DNA from: DASUGM01 sp036274055
GTDB lineage: Bacteria; Acidobacteriota; Vicinamibacteria; Vicinamibacterales; SCN-69-37
Reading direction: 5' to 3'
DNA length: 58,682 nucleotides
Assembly (NCBI GenBank): GCA_036274055.1
Contig: DASUGM010000063.1
Location: 1 to 58,682 of the forward strand
Shown here piece after piece: positions 8,893 to 17,284 of this stretch. The first letter of the stretch is position 1. The number at the start of each line of letters is the position of its first letter. The notes beneath the pieces are model-generated. The model was not told where the DNA came from, did no database searches, and saw nothing but the letters and a program-made list of their open reading frames with translations. The position numbers and the translations under genes are program-made.

Positions 8893-9294
8893 CTACTTCT
8901 CCGCGCTCATCAACGCCTTGAGCGCCGCGTCGGCGGCGCTCTGGGCGCCCTGATCCATCGAGGCCGCCAGCCGCTGCGCGTCCTTCAGGCTGGCGAGCAC
9001 GGCATCGAGTTTCCCGGCGCCGGTGGTGTCGCCACTGGCGCGCATCCGCGCCTGCACGCTCTCGGCGGTGACCCGCGCGGTCTCGAACTGTTTGCTCGCA
9101 TCGCCGAAGTTGATGAGAAACAGGCTGACACGCCCCTGCAGCACCGCGGCGCGAACCAGCACGAGGTCCTGGCCGAGCTGCAGCCGCGCCGTTTCGCGCT
9201 CGGCGGCGCTGCGCCCCGCGGCGCCGGCAATCCACCCAATCGCAAACGACAGCACCACCGCGACAATCGCGGCGCCCACAGCTTTGAGATTCAT
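8893..9294 (-). CDS. small single-span membrane protein with a coiled-coil-like domain
   Basis: A protein of 133 residues. One N-terminal membrane span (residues 5-27, with a GWIAGAAGR end) is followed by an all-helical periplasmic region rich in alanine, arginine and glutamate. The helices look like those of uroporphyrinogen-III C-methyltransferase (HemX-like) anchors: RLQLGQDLVLVRAAVLQGRV, SLFLINFGDASKQFETARV. I do not assign it to a family with certainty. The ATG at 9294 begins the membrane span. Its stop abuts the stop of the convergent exported protein gene. Confidence 0.65.
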   Translation of the reverse strand: MNLKAVGAAIVAVVLSFAIGWIAGAAGRSAAERETARLQLGQDLVLVRAAVLQGRVSLFLINFGDASKQFETARVTAESVQARMRASGDTTGAGKLDAVLASLKDAQRLAASMDQGAQSAADAALKALMSAEK

Positions 9295-9325
9295 TGAACG
9301 AGAAGGACGACGGAGGAAAACGCTG

Positions 9326-9637
9326 CTAGTGCAGGTGCTGCGGTTCGGTCCAAGCCGAGAGCTTGGTCACGGCGTCGAATTGTCTGAGGAGCCGATTCAT
9401 GAACTCGCAGGCATCGTCGCGCTGGCAAAGCTGATCGAGCTGGCCCAGGATCCGTGACAGCGCTTCTTCGGCCTGGGCAATGGCAATGTCGGAGTAATAC
9501 TCGCGCTGCTGCTCGAGACAGCGATGATGTTTGAGAAATTCTTCGCGGAAAAAATCTGCGAGACAGCTGCAAACCGGCATGCACGCCGGTTTGGGACCTG
9601 AAGCGGAAACGCTGGAAAAGCGGCTCTTCAAGGCCAT
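9326..9637 (-). CDS. small cysteine-containing helical protein, hypothetical
   Basis: A frame of up to 103 residues. The likely conserved part starts around residue 20 (MPVCSCLADFF) and includes helical segments RILGQLDQLCQRDDACEFMN and REYYSDIAIAQAEEAL. Cysteines occur at C-x3-C-x-C near the start and twice near the middle. The start is uncertain: a strong hairpin (9570-9593) overlaps the 5' part of the frame, and an internal ATG at 9580 lies inside its arm. It is transcribed in the same direction as gatB, about 65 bases downstream. No family is recognised. Confidence 0.4.
   Translation of the reverse strand: MALKSRFSSVSASGPKPACMPVCSCLADFFREEFLKHHRCLEQQREYYSDIAIAQAEEALSRILGQLDQLCQRDDACEFMNRLLRQFDAVTKLSAWTEPQHLH
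9570..9593 (-). terminator. hairpin downstream of gatB
   Basis: CAAACCGGC and GCCGGTTTG form a perfect 9-bp stem with a 6-base loop, about 110 bases after the gatB stop. A run of six T on the minus strand follows only after 15 more bases, so it is not a standard intrinsic terminator. It may protect the 3' end or regulate the small downstream gene. Confidence 0.35.
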
Positions 9638-9702
9638 TTCAAAGCAGGGACGGTTCCCAGTTTACGGTCGAGGTGTGCGTCGTGTCAACGTCACATCTCG
9701 TT

Positions 9703-11172
9703 CTACGTGGAAGGTGTGTCGAGCGCGCGCTTCATCAGCGCGCTGACAACTTTGGGATTCGCCTTGCCTTTGCTGGCTTTCATCGCCTGTCCTACAAGAA
9801 AGCCAAACGTCGCGGTCTTGCCGCCGCGATATTGCTTGACCGGCTCTGGGTGAGCGGCAATTACGTCCGTCACCACCGCCTGCAGTTCCGCCTCATCGCC
9901 AATTTGGGCCAGCCCCTCGGCCTCGATGATGGCCTCCGCGGTGGCACCGGTGCCCCACATCTTCTCGAAGATCTCCTTGGCGACGGTGCTGCTGACGGTG
10001 CCGCGATCGGCATGCTGGATCAGTCCGGCGAGTGCGCTGGCGGTGACCGCGGTCTGGGCGATGTCGTCGACGCCGGCTTCCTTCAGCTTCCGCCGCACTT
10101 CGCCCTGAATCCAGTTACTCGCCGCTTTCGCCGGCGCTCCGGCGCCAACGACGGCTTCAAAGAAGTCGGCACCACCAGACAGGAAGCTGACCAGCTGATC
10201 GGCGTCGTACTCGCTCAACCCGTGCGCGGCAATCAGCCTCGCCCGGCGCGCCTCGGGCAGCTCGGCCATGGTCGCGCGCACCGACTCGACCCACGCCGCC
10301 GGCACGTCGAGAGGACCGAGATCGGGTTCGGGGAAATATCGGTAGTCGTGCGCTTCTTCCTTGCTGCGCATCGAGGTCGTGATGCCGGCGGTGCTGTCCC
10401 ACAGCCGTGTTTCCTGGACGACGCGGCCGCCGGAGGACACCACGTCGATCTGTCTGTCGATCTCGTACTCGAGCGCCTTCTGCAGGTAGCGGAACGAGTT
10501 GACGTTCTTGACCTCGGCCTTCGTGCCGAGCACCGTCTGGCCGGCCGGGCGCACCGAGACGTTCGCGTCACAGCGCAGGCTCCCCTCTTCCATGTTGCCG
10601 TCGTTGACGCCGAGCGCGACGAGCATCTCGCGGATGCGCCAGAAGCAGTCGGCGGCGTCGGCGGCATTGCGCAGGTCGGGCTCGGTCACGATCTCGAGCA
10701 GCGGCACCCCGGTGCGATTGAAATCGACGTAGGTGGCGCGGCTCGAATCCGGAAACCCGTGGTGCAGCGACTTGCCCGCGTCTTCCTCGAGGTGCGCCCG
10801 GGTGATGCCGACGACGGGCGTTTGCGCCTTCGGGCCGAGGCGCAGCGTGCCGCGCAACGCGATCGGCTTGTCGTACTGCGAAATCTGATAGCCCTTCGGG
10901 AGATCCGGGTAGAAGTAATTCTTGCGCGCAAAAATCGAGAGCGGCTGAATCTCGCACCCCAGCGCCAGACCGGCCTTGATCGCGAGATCGACAGCGCGGC
11001 GGTTGAGGACCGGCAGCGCGCCCGGCATGCCGAGGCACACCGGGCAGACATGGGTATTCGGAGGCGCGCCGAAGGCCGTCGGACAACCGCAGAAGATCTT
11101 GGTCGTCGTCAGCAGCTGCGCGTGGACTTCCAAGCCGATGACGGCTTCGAACGACGTCGCGCGGTCGGGCAC
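9703..11172 (-). CDS. gatB: aspartyl/glutamyl-tRNA amidotransferase subunit B
   Basis: A protein of 489 residues, the tRNA-binding kinase subunit of GatCAB, which converts Glu-tRNA(Gln) or Asp-tRNA(Asn) into the amidated forms. The N-terminal motif EAVIGLEVHAQL and the zinc-binding cysteines C28, C30, C43 and C46 (CGCPTAFG, CPVCLGMPG) are present. The catalytic cradle (YFYPDLPKGYQISQYD, FNRTGVPLLEIVTEP) and the C-terminal YqeY-like helical domain (GKATFGFLVGQ-like end) are also present. The start is GTG, only two bases after the pckA stop, so gatB is expected to be translated from the pckA message. gatA and gatC are not in the window. Confidence 0.97.
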   Translation of the reverse strand: MPDRATSFEAVIGLEVHAQLLTTTKIFCGCPTAFGAPPNTHVCPVCLGMPGALPVLNRRAVDLAIKAGLALGCEIQPLSIFARKNYFYPDLPKGYQISQYDKPIALRGTLRLGPKAQTPVVGITRAHLEEDAGKSLHHGFPDSSRATYVDFNRTGVPLLEIVTEPDLRNAADAADCFWRIREMLVALGVNDGNMEEGSLRCDANVSVRPAGQTVLGTKAEVKNVNSFRYLQKALEYEIDRQIDVVSSGGRVVQETRLWDSTAGITTSMRSKEEAHDYRYFPEPDLGPLDVPAAWVESVRATMAELPEARRARLIAAHGLSEYDADQLVSFLSGGADFFEAVVGAGAPAKAASNWIQGEVRRKLKEAGVDDIAQTAVTASALAGLIQHADRGTVSSTVAKEIFEKMWGTGATAEAIIEAEGLAQIGDEAELQAVVTDVIAAHPEPVKQYRGGKTATFGFLVGQAMKASKGKANPKVVSALMKRALDTPST

Positions 11173-11174
11173 GT

Positions 11175-12770
11175 TCAGACCTTCGGGCCAGCCGCCTTGA
11201 CGTCGGGCGCCGCGGTCTTCTCGAACGTCTTGAAGTTGTCGGCGAACATCGTCGCCAGCTTCTTCGCCTGCGCGTCGTAGGCGTTCTTGTCGGCCCAGGT
11301 ATTGCGCGGCGTGAGCGCGTCAGCCGGGACGCCCGGCACTGCCGTCGGCACCTCGAGGTTGAAGACCGGATCGAGCTGGTACTTCACGTTGTCGAGCTGG
11401 CCGGTGAGCGCCGCAGTGATCATCGCTCGGGTGTGCGCGATCTTCATCCGCTTGCCGGTGCCGTAGGGGCCGCCGGTCCAGCCGGTGTTGACGAGCCAGA
11501 CCTTCGCGTTGTGCCTGGCGATCCGCTCACCGAGCAGCCTGGCGTAGACGTTCGGATCCCACACCATGAACGGCGCGCCGAAGCAGGTGCTGAACGTCGC
11601 TTTCGGCTCGGTGACGCCGCGCTCGGTGCCGGCGACCTTCGCGGTGTAGCCCGACAGAAAGTGGTACATCGCGCCGGCCGGCGACAACCGCGCAATCGGC
11701 GGCAAGACGCCGAAGGCGTCGGCGGTCAGCATCACCACGTTGGTCGGATGTCCGGCCTGGCTGCCCGGCAGGGCGTTGTCGATGAACTGCAGCGGATAGG
11801 CGCCGCGGGTGTTCTCGGTGACGGCGTCGTCGTTCAGATCGAGCGCCCGGGTCACGGGATCGCAGGTCACGTTCTCGAGCACCGTGCCGAAGCGCCGCGT
11901 GGTCTCGTAGATTTGCGGTTCGGCCTCGGCCGAGAGGCGAATCATCTTCGCGTAGCAGCCGCCTTCGAAGTTGAACACGCCCGTCGTGCTCCAGCCGTGT
12001 TCGTCGTCGCCGATCAACTGGCGATCGGCATCGCTCGAGAGCGTCGTCTTGCCGGTGCCCGACAAGCCGAAGAACAGCGCCACATCGCCCTTGGCGCCGA
12101 CGTTGGCCGAGCAGTGCATCGGCATCGTGTCCTTCAGCGGCAGGATGTAGTTCATGACGGTGAAGATCGATTTTTTGATCTCGCCGGCGTAGTTGGTCCC
12201 GCCAATCAGCACCAGCTTCTTGGCGAAGTTGAGCAGGATGAAAACTTCGGAGTTGGTTTTGTCGGCGTCCTTGGTCGCGGTGAAGCTCGGGACGTCGATG
12301 ACCGTGAACTGCGGGTCGTGCTGGAGCCGCTTCTGCGGGTCGGTTTCCGGGATGAACATGTGACGCGCGAAGAGCGAGTGCCACGCGCGCTCGGTGATGA
12401 TGCGGATCGGCAGCCGGAATTCAGGATCGGCACCGGCCCAGCAATCCTGCACAAACAGGTCCTTGCCCCGCATGTGCGCGAGCATGCGCCGATGCAGGCC
12501 GTCGAACGCTTCGGCGTCGATCGGGCGGTTGACCTTGCCCCACGCCACGTGCGACGAGCTCGACGGCTCCTTGACGATGAACTTGTCGTTGGGTGAGCGC
12601 CCGGTGTGCTGGCCGGTGCTGCACACGATCGGCCCGTCGACCGAAATCACGCCTTCGCTCCGGCGCACGGCCTGCTCGTACAACGCCGGCACGCTGAGGC
12701 TCCAGTAGATGTGGGACGCGCCCTCGATGCCCACCGATTCCAGTCCGACTTTGCGATCACCCTGAGACAT
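11175..12770 (-). CDS. pckA: phosphoenolpyruvate carboxykinase (ATP)
   Basis: A protein of 531 residues that converts oxaloacetate and ATP into phosphoenolpyruvate, ADP and CO2, the first step of gluconeogenesis. The kinase P-loop GLSGTGKT is at residues 235-242, followed by LSSDADRQLIGDDEHGW, which supplies metal and nucleotide contacts. The TGRSPNDKF motif (residues 56-64) is the substrate-binding arginine region of the ATP-dependent class. A good ribosome site (AAGGAG) precedes the ATG. It is followed by gatB after two bases, an unusual partnership of central carbon metabolism with tRNA amidation. Confidence 0.97.
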   Translation of the reverse strand: MSQGDRKVGLESVGIEGASHIYWSLSVPALYEQAVRRSEGVISVDGPIVCSTGQHTGRSPNDKFIVKEPSSSSHVAWGKVNRPIDAEAFDGLHRRMLAHMRGKDLFVQDCWAGADPEFRLPIRIITERAWHSLFARHMFIPETDPQKRLQHDPQFTVIDVPSFTATKDADKTNSEVFILLNFAKKLVLIGGTNYAGEIKKSIFTVMNYILPLKDTMPMHCSANVGAKGDVALFFGLSGTGKTTLSSDADRQLIGDDEHGWSTTGVFNFEGGCYAKMIRLSAEAEPQIYETTRRFGTVLENVTCDPVTRALDLNDDAVTENTRGAYPLQFIDNALPGSQAGHPTNVVMLTADAFGVLPPIARLSPAGAMYHFLSGYTAKVAGTERGVTEPKATFSTCFGAPFMVWDPNVYARLLGERIARHNAKVWLVNTGWTGGPYGTGKRMKIAHTRAMITAALTGQLDNVKYQLDPVFNLEVPTAVPGVPADALTPRNTWADKNAYDAQAKKLATMFADNFKTFEKTAAPDVKAAGPKV

Positions 12771-12992
12771 GAAGACTCCTTAACAGCCCGACAAACGCTT
12801 GATCCTACCCCACCGTCGAGCCGGCAGTCACCTCAGGGCGGCGTCGCGCGGCGGGCTACGGCGACCCGGCCTCGACGAGCGCGCGGCGAAGATGGCAAAC
12901 GTCGAACAGGCCATCGACCGACGCCCGCGCCGACCGGCGCAGACACTCCGCGCCAGTTCCCCCGGCGCTCGACCATTACACTAGTGCTGAAT
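12771..12992. other. intergenic stretch with no gene
   Basis: This is the region upstream of pckA. I see no convincing gene, hairpin or repeat in it. It ends at the short tandem repeat that precedes the SpoIID-like gene. Confidence 0.5.
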
Positions 12993-13057
12993 TGAGTGAA
13001 TGGGTGAATGAGTGAATGGGTGGATGCGCTGAGTAAACTGAGGAAATGGGCGACTGA
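12993..13057. repeat. short direct repeat array before the SpoIID-like gene
   Basis: The 14-base word TGAGTGAATGGGTG occurs exactly twice, at 12993-13006 and 13009-13022. Decayed variants (GAGTAAACTGAGG, GACTGAGTGACTG) continue up to the start codon. I see no inverted partner arm, so it may be half of the kind of array seen elsewhere in the window. Confidence 0.6.
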
Positions 13058-14014
13058 GTGACTGCCTGGACCGTGCGGGTGGTGACTACTCTTGGGCTGC
13101 TCGCCATCGCGGCGTGCGTGGCGCCGCGGATTCCCGAAGCGGCCCCGGCGATCTCGGTGCCGGCGCAGTTGCGCGTCCGGGTTGGACGCAGCGTCAGGGT
13201 GGTGCCGATCGAGGAGTACGTCGCCGGATCAGCGCTGTCTGAAGTATCGCCCACGAGCGCCACGCCGGCGACCGCCCGACGGATTTTCGAAGTGCAAGCC
13301 GTGCTCGCACGCACTTATGCGACCACGCACGTCGGGCGCCATGCGCGCGAGGGCTTCGACCTCTGCGACGCGACGCACTGCCAGCTGTACGAACCCGATC
13401 GCCTGCGAACCTCGCGGTTCGCGGCCCTCGCGCGCGAGGCCACGGCGAACACCGCCGGTCTCGTGATTGCCTTCGGCAATCGACCGGCCGAGGCGCTGTT
13501 TCATGCTGACTGCGGAGGGCACACCGCCTCAGGCGAGGCGGTGTGGGGCGGCGCGCCCGAGGCGTACCTGCACGGCGTGCGGGATCAGGTGCCCGGCCTC
13601 ACGCACACGACGTGGACGCTCGACAGCGCCCCCGACGAGCTGCGCCGCGCGCTCGCCAAGGATCCGCGAACCGATGTCGGCCGCCGGCTCGACACGATTC
13701 GCGTGGTGCGCCGCGACGCCAGCGACCGCGCGTCGTCGATTGAACTGCGCGGCGAGCACACGCGGGTCGTCCGCGGCGAGGATTTTCGCGCCATCGTCAA
13801 CGCGACGCTCGGAAACCGCGCGGTTCGCAGCACGCGGTTTGCCGTCAAGAAAACGGGCGGGGGGTTCCAGTTGTCCGGCTCCGGATTCGGTCACGGCGTC
13901 GGCCTCTGTCAGGTCGGCGCCGCCGCCAGGGCAAAGCGGGGCGATTCGACGGGCGACATCATCGGCGCTTATTTCCGGGGCGCGAGGATCGTCGCGGCGA
14001 CCAGGGACCGCTGA
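13058..14014 (+). CDS. SpoIID/LytB-domain lipoprotein, probable peptidoglycan-processing enzyme
   Basis: A protein of 318 residues with a lipoprotein signal (LLAIAAC, lipid cysteine near residue 20). A full SpoIID domain follows: PIEEYVAGSALSEVSP, then the VLARTYATTH motif, and the C-terminal SGSGFGHGVGLCQVGAAA. Members cleave denuded glycan strands of peptidoglycan, and the glutamate in SALSEVSP matches the proposed catalytic position. The extra pair of cysteines in FDLCDATHCQLYEP is typical of SpoIID relatives. Two starts are possible, GTG 13058 and GTG 13073; the second gives a more compact signal peptide. Sporulation is not implied. Confidence 0.88.
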   Translation: MTAWTVRVVTTLGLLAIAACVAPRIPEAAPAISVPAQLRVRVGRSVRVVPIEEYVAGSALSEVSPTSATPATARRIFEVQAVLARTYATTHVGRHAREGFDLCDATHCQLYEPDRLRTSRFAALAREATANTAGLVIAFGNRPAEALFHADCGGHTASGEAVWGGAPEAYLHGVRDQVPGLTHTTWTLDSAPDELRRALAKDPRTDVGRRLDTIRVVRRDASDRASSIELRGEHTRVVRGEDFRAIVNATLGNRAVRSTRFAVKKTGGGFQLSGSGFGHGVGLCQVGAAARAKRGDSTGDIIGAYFRGARIVAATRDR

Positions 14015-14018
14015 AGCG

Positions 14019-14053
14019 GGGACGGGGGTGCTTGCGCGGAGCGACCCCGTCCC
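14019..14053 (+). terminator. hairpin after the SpoIID-like gene
   Basis: GGGACGGGG (14019-14027) pairs with CCCCGTCCC (14045-14053), a perfect 9-bp GC stem starting five bases after the stop codon. No T-run follows, so termination without Rho is doubtful. Confidence 0.4.
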
Positions 14054-14119
14054 GCCCGGACTCGACCTCACCCGGTTACAATAGAGCCGTAAACGCCCGT
14101 GTCCTTTGGGCGTATCCCT

Positions 14120-14794
14120 ATGACAGGAGAGCCCCAGCCGCCCGTGAGCGCCAAGGAAGCCGACGCCCGCGTGGCGGTCGACGTCAAAGCGCTGCAAGCC
14201 GCCGGACGGCTCGATGCCGCCCGCGATCGGTTTGCGGAGCTCGTCGCGCGTCATCAGCGCCGCGCGATTCGCATCGCGATGCACTATTTGCGCGATGCGG
14301 CGGACGCCGACGAAGCGGTGCAGGATGCGTTCGTCAAGTCGTACACGCATCTGGGGACGTTTCGCGAGGAACTGCCCTTCGAGATCTGGTTCACGCGCAT
14401 TCTGATCAACGGATGCCTGGATCGGCTGAAGGGCCGCCGGCGCCGGGAGCGATGGATTGCCCCACCGCAACTCGACCCGTCCGGCAACGAGCGAGATCCG
14501 GCCGAGTATCTGCCCTCCCGCGGGCCCAGCCCCGAGGACCAGCTGCTCGCCGACGAACGCCGCCGGCGGTTGAAGGCGGCGCTTGGTGAACTACCGGAGC
14601 GGCAGCGCCTGGTGTTCATGTTGAGTCATTTCGACGGTCGATCCTCCCGAGAGGTGAGCGCCATGACGGGGCTCAACGAGTCGACCGTGCGTGTGCATCT
14701 GTTCCGTGCGATCCGACGCTTGCGAGCCGTGCTGGCTCCTGGCGCGGCGGCGGCAGAGGTGACGCGAGGAAGGAGCAGTCGTGCGGCTCGTTGA
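14120..14794 (+). CDS. ECF-type RNA polymerase sigma factor (RpoE-like)
   Basis: A protein of about 224 residues. Region 2 (FAELVARHQRRAIRIAMHYL, ADADEAVQDAFVKSYTHL, FEIWFTRILINGCLDRLK) and region 4 (LPERQRLVFMLSHFDGRSS, REVSAMTGLNESTVRVHLFR) are both complete. The linker is fairly long. Three in-frame starts compete: GTG 14099, ATG 14120 and GTG 14144. A short hairpin (ACGCCC with GGGCGT, 14093-14113) ends six bases before ATG 14120, and an AGGAG lies between 14120 and 14144. The stop overlaps the anti-sigma start by 14 bases. A possible -10 (TACAAT, 14077-14082) lies upstream. Confidence 0.92.
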   Translation: MTGEPQPPVSAKEADARVAVDVKALQAAGRLDAARDRFAELVARHQRRAIRIAMHYLRDAADADEAVQDAFVKSYTHLGTFREELPFEIWFTRILINGCLDRLKGRRRRERWIAPPQLDPSGNERDPAEYLPSRGPSPEDQLLADERRRRLKAALGELPERQRLVFMLSHFDGRSSREVSAMTGLNESTVRVHLFRAIRRLRAVLAPGAAAAEVTRGRSSRAAR

Positions 14795-15377
14795 TGCAGT
14801 GTTGCGTCAGGGACATTTGTCGGAGCAGGCGCTGGCCGAGGCGTTGATGACGGGCGAACGGCCCGCTCACCTCGACCGGTGCGACGTCTGTGCCGCGCGC
14901 GCGGTCGAACTCGGCCGCTGGCTCGACGACGTTCGCGCCGTCGGCATCGAAGCCGCCGATCGGGCCTTTCCGCCCGAACGCCTGGCCGCCCAGCAGGCGC
15001 AGATTCTCCGCAAGCTCGAGCAGCTCGACGAGCCGGCGCGCGTCATCGCGTTCCCGGCCGCGGGCCGAATGCTCGGACGCGAGGCCGGCGGTCGCCGCGT
15101 CGCTCCGGCCTGGGTCGGCGTCGCCGCCGCGGCTGGACTCCTCCTTGGCGTCATTGGCGGGCAGTGGAGCGCGCGGCTGTTGCAGACCGCACCGCCGCCG
15201 GCGCCCGCCGTCGCCGCGGTGCAGCCGACGGCGCCCGCGCCGGTCGCCGACCCCTTGACGCTGCCGTCGTCGATTTTCGATCTCGACCTCGATGGCGCGG
15301 TCGCGCCGTCGCTCGCGCCGATCAATGACCTGACGCCGGCGATGACGACGGCAAGGGCGATCAGATCTGGTGGCTAG
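14781..15377 (+). CDS. zinc-finger anti-sigma factor (membrane-anchored)
   Basis: A protein of 198 residues starting at a GTG with an AAGGAG ribosome site inside the sigma gene. The N-terminal cytoplasmic domain has HLDRCDVC, which fits the H-x3-C-x2-C part of the ZAS zinc-binding anti-sigma fold. One membrane span (about residues 110-130) is followed by a proline/alanine-rich extracytoplasmic tail. It should hold the upstream sigma factor inactive until an envelope signal arrives. Its stop codon directly abuts the start of ispH. Confidence 0.82.
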   Translation: MRLVDAVLRQGHLSEQALAEALMTGERPAHLDRCDVCAARAVELGRWLDDVRAVGIEAADRAFPPERLAAQQAQILRKLEQLDEPARVIAFPAAGRMLGREAGGRRVAPAWVGVAAAAGLLLGVIGGQWSARLLQTAPPPAPAVAAVQPTAPAPVADPLTLPSSIFDLDLDGAVAPSLAPINDLTPAMTTARAIRSGG

Positions 15378-16565
15378 TTGCCGTCACTGATTTTCCGCAA
15401 GGGCCTGGATCTCAAGGACGCCGTCGCCGGGGAACTCGCGGCGGCCTATCACAGCCACATCGTCGACGCGATTCGCGCCGCCGGCTACGTCCGCGCGTCG
15501 GGCCGGCTGACCATCCATCTCGCCAAAGAGTTCGGCTTCTGCTACGGCGTCGATCGCGCCGTCGACTACGCCTATCAGACCCGCCGCAAGTTTCCCGACA
15601 AGCGGGTGTTCCTGACCGGCGAAATCATCCACAACCCGCACGTCAACGATCAGCTGCGCGAACGTGGCATCCGTCTGCTGACGGATCCGGGCGAAGATCC
15701 GGCCACGCTCGGCGCCGACGACGTGGTGATTCTGCCGGCGTTTGGCGTCTCGATTGGCGAGCTCGAGCGGCTGACGCGTACCGGCTGCACGCTCGTCGAC
15801 ACCACCTGCGGGTCGGTCCTGAATGTCTGGAAGAACGTCCGTCGCTACGCTCAGGACGGGTTTACCTCGGTGATCCACGGCAAGGTGTCGCACGAAGAGA
15901 CGCGCGCGACCGCCTCGCAGGCCACCCAGTTCCCCGGCGCGCACTACCTGATCGTGCGCGACGAGGCCGAAGCCCAGCGCGTCTGCGACTACATCCGCCA
16001 GGGCGGCGACGCGGCCGGCTTCATCGCCTACTTTGGCCAGGCGGCGTCGCCCGGGTTCGATCCGGATACCCACCTCCTGCGCGTCGGCTGCGCCAACCAG
16101 ACGACGATGCTGATGAGCGAATCACTGGCGATTGGCGAGATGCTGCGCGCAGCCATGCGCGACCGACATGGCGATGCCGAGCTGGCCTCGCGGTTCCGGG
16201 CCTTTGACACCATCTGCAGCGCCACCCAGGAGCGTCAGGATGCCGTGGTCGCCCTGCTCGACGAGCAGCGACTCGACCTGATGGTGGTCATTGGCGGCTA
16301 CAACAGCAGCAATACCTGCAATCTGGCCCGGATTTGCGCCGACCACGTGCCGACGTTCCACATCGCCGACCCGTCCTGTCTCGAAGGGGCGGACGCAATC
16401 CGCCACCGGCCAATTGGCGCGCCGTCGACGGCGTCGGTCCCCGAGATTGTGACAAGAGTGTGGCTCCCGGCCGGTCAGATTCGGGTCGGCTTGACCGCCG
16501 GGGCCTCGACCCCGAACAACATCGTCGGGCAAGTGGTCGAACGGCTGGAAAAGCTGGCAGAATAA
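15378..16565 (+). CDS. ispH: 4-hydroxy-3-methylbut-2-enyl diphosphate reductase, long plant/cyanobacterial type
   Basis: A protein of 395 residues, the last enzyme of the MEP isoprenoid pathway, which makes IPP and DMAPP with a 4Fe-4S cluster. The three cluster cysteines are C55 (EFGFCYGVDRA), C144 (DTTCGSVLNVWK) and C280 (FDTICSATQERQDA). The motif NSSNTCNL carries the substrate-binding Ser/Asn. The 45-residue N-terminal extension and the GEIIHNPHVN and ATQERQDA motifs match the long form found in plants and cyanobacteria; the E. coli form has about 316 residues. The start is TTG, immediately after the anti-sigma stop; no ATG or ribosome site is available, so translation probably depends on coupling. 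Confidence 0.95.
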   Translation: MPSLIFRKGLDLKDAVAGELAAAYHSHIVDAIRAAGYVRASGRLTIHLAKEFGFCYGVDRAVDYAYQTRRKFPDKRVFLTGEIIHNPHVNDQLRERGIRLLTDPGEDPATLGADDVVILPAFGVSIGELERLTRTGCTLVDTTCGSVLNVWKNVRRYAQDGFTSVIHGKVSHEETRATASQATQFPGAHYLIVRDEAEAQRVCDYIRQGGDAAGFIAYFGQAASPGFDPDTHLLRVGCANQTTMLMSESLAIGEMLRAAMRDRHGDAELASRFRAFDTICSATQERQDAVVALLDEQRLDLMVVIGGYNSSNTCNLARICADHVPTFHIADPSCLEGADAIRHRPIGAPSTASVPEIVTRVWLPAGQIRVGLTAGASTPNNIVGQVVERLEKLAE

Positions 16566-16579
16566 CGGCCTACGGCCGT
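16565..16579 (+). terminator. short hairpin at the ispH stop
   Basis: ACGGCC and GGCCGT form a 6-bp stem around a 3-base loop, beginning at the last base of the ispH stop codon. There is no T-run. It is a weak candidate for a 3' end structure. Confidence 0.25.
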
Positions 16580-16613
16580 AAACATACTCCTCCTACCCGG
16601 CGTAAATCGACCT

Positions 16614-17207
16614 GTGACACCCCAGAGACCCGCAACGACCAATTGGGTCTGGCTGACGTGTGTCGCCGTGCTAGTGGCGGCCACGACATGGACCGGCGCG
16701 AGCCTCACGGCGACCGGCCCGACGCCGACCTTGCAAGCGACCCAGCCACCGCCGCGTCCCGGCGCGACCTCGCCATCGCCCGCGCAGAGTCCGCAAGGGC
16801 GCTCCGGCGATCCCAATGCGCGGCAGACCTTCACGCCGTTTTCGTCGTTCGAGTGGTGGAACGACGCCGACGTCAAGAAGGAAATCGGCCTCGCCGAGGA
16901 CAAGGCGAAAAAGATCAGCGAGTACTACGAGAGCCGCAATCGCCAGATGCGCCCGTGGATCGAGGACTGGCGCCGCGAGCGCGCGGTGCTCGACAAAATG
17001 ACCCAGGAGCGCATCACTGACGAAACCTCCTACGGCATGCAGGTCTGGCGCGTCGAACAGCTCACCGCGAAGCTGCGGGAGACCCGGGGGATGATGGCGT
17101 ACCGGATGTATCTGCAGCTCTCGCCCGAGCAATACAAGAAACTTCGGGAGTGGATTGACCGTCGATCCAACGGTCGAGGCGGCCGTGGGGGCCCCGCGCC
17201 GCGCTAG
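16614..17207 (+). CDS. exported Spy/CpxP-like protein
   Basis: A protein of 197 residues from a GTG start. A hydrophobic N-terminal segment (residues 11-30) acts as signal or anchor, then comes a proline-rich linker. The helical domain (about residues 80-180) has DVKKEIGLAEDKAKKISEYY, an arginine-rich middle and the LSPEQYKKLREW motif, close to the LTPEQ motif of Spy/CpxP proteins. Such proteins are periplasmic chaperones or metal sensors of envelope stress. The end is rich in arginine and glycine (GRGGRGGPAPR). It sits between ispH and the efflux locus and may be part of either transcript. Confidence 0.65.
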   Translation: MTPQRPATTNWVWLTCVAVLVAATTWTGASLTATGPTPTLQATQPPPRPGATSPSPAQSPQGRSGDPNARQTFTPFSSFEWWNDADVKKEIGLAEDKAKKISEYYESRNRQMRPWIEDWRRERAVLDKMTQERITDETSYGMQVWRVEQLTAKLRETRGMMAYRMYLQLSPEQYKKLREWIDRRSNGRGGRGGPAPR

Positions 17208-17284
17208 CCGCGCGTTCGTCGGCGCCAGGCCCCCCGCGTCCCTCTCCTGATACAGTTCTCTGCCGTTTTCTGGAGTTCATCGAA

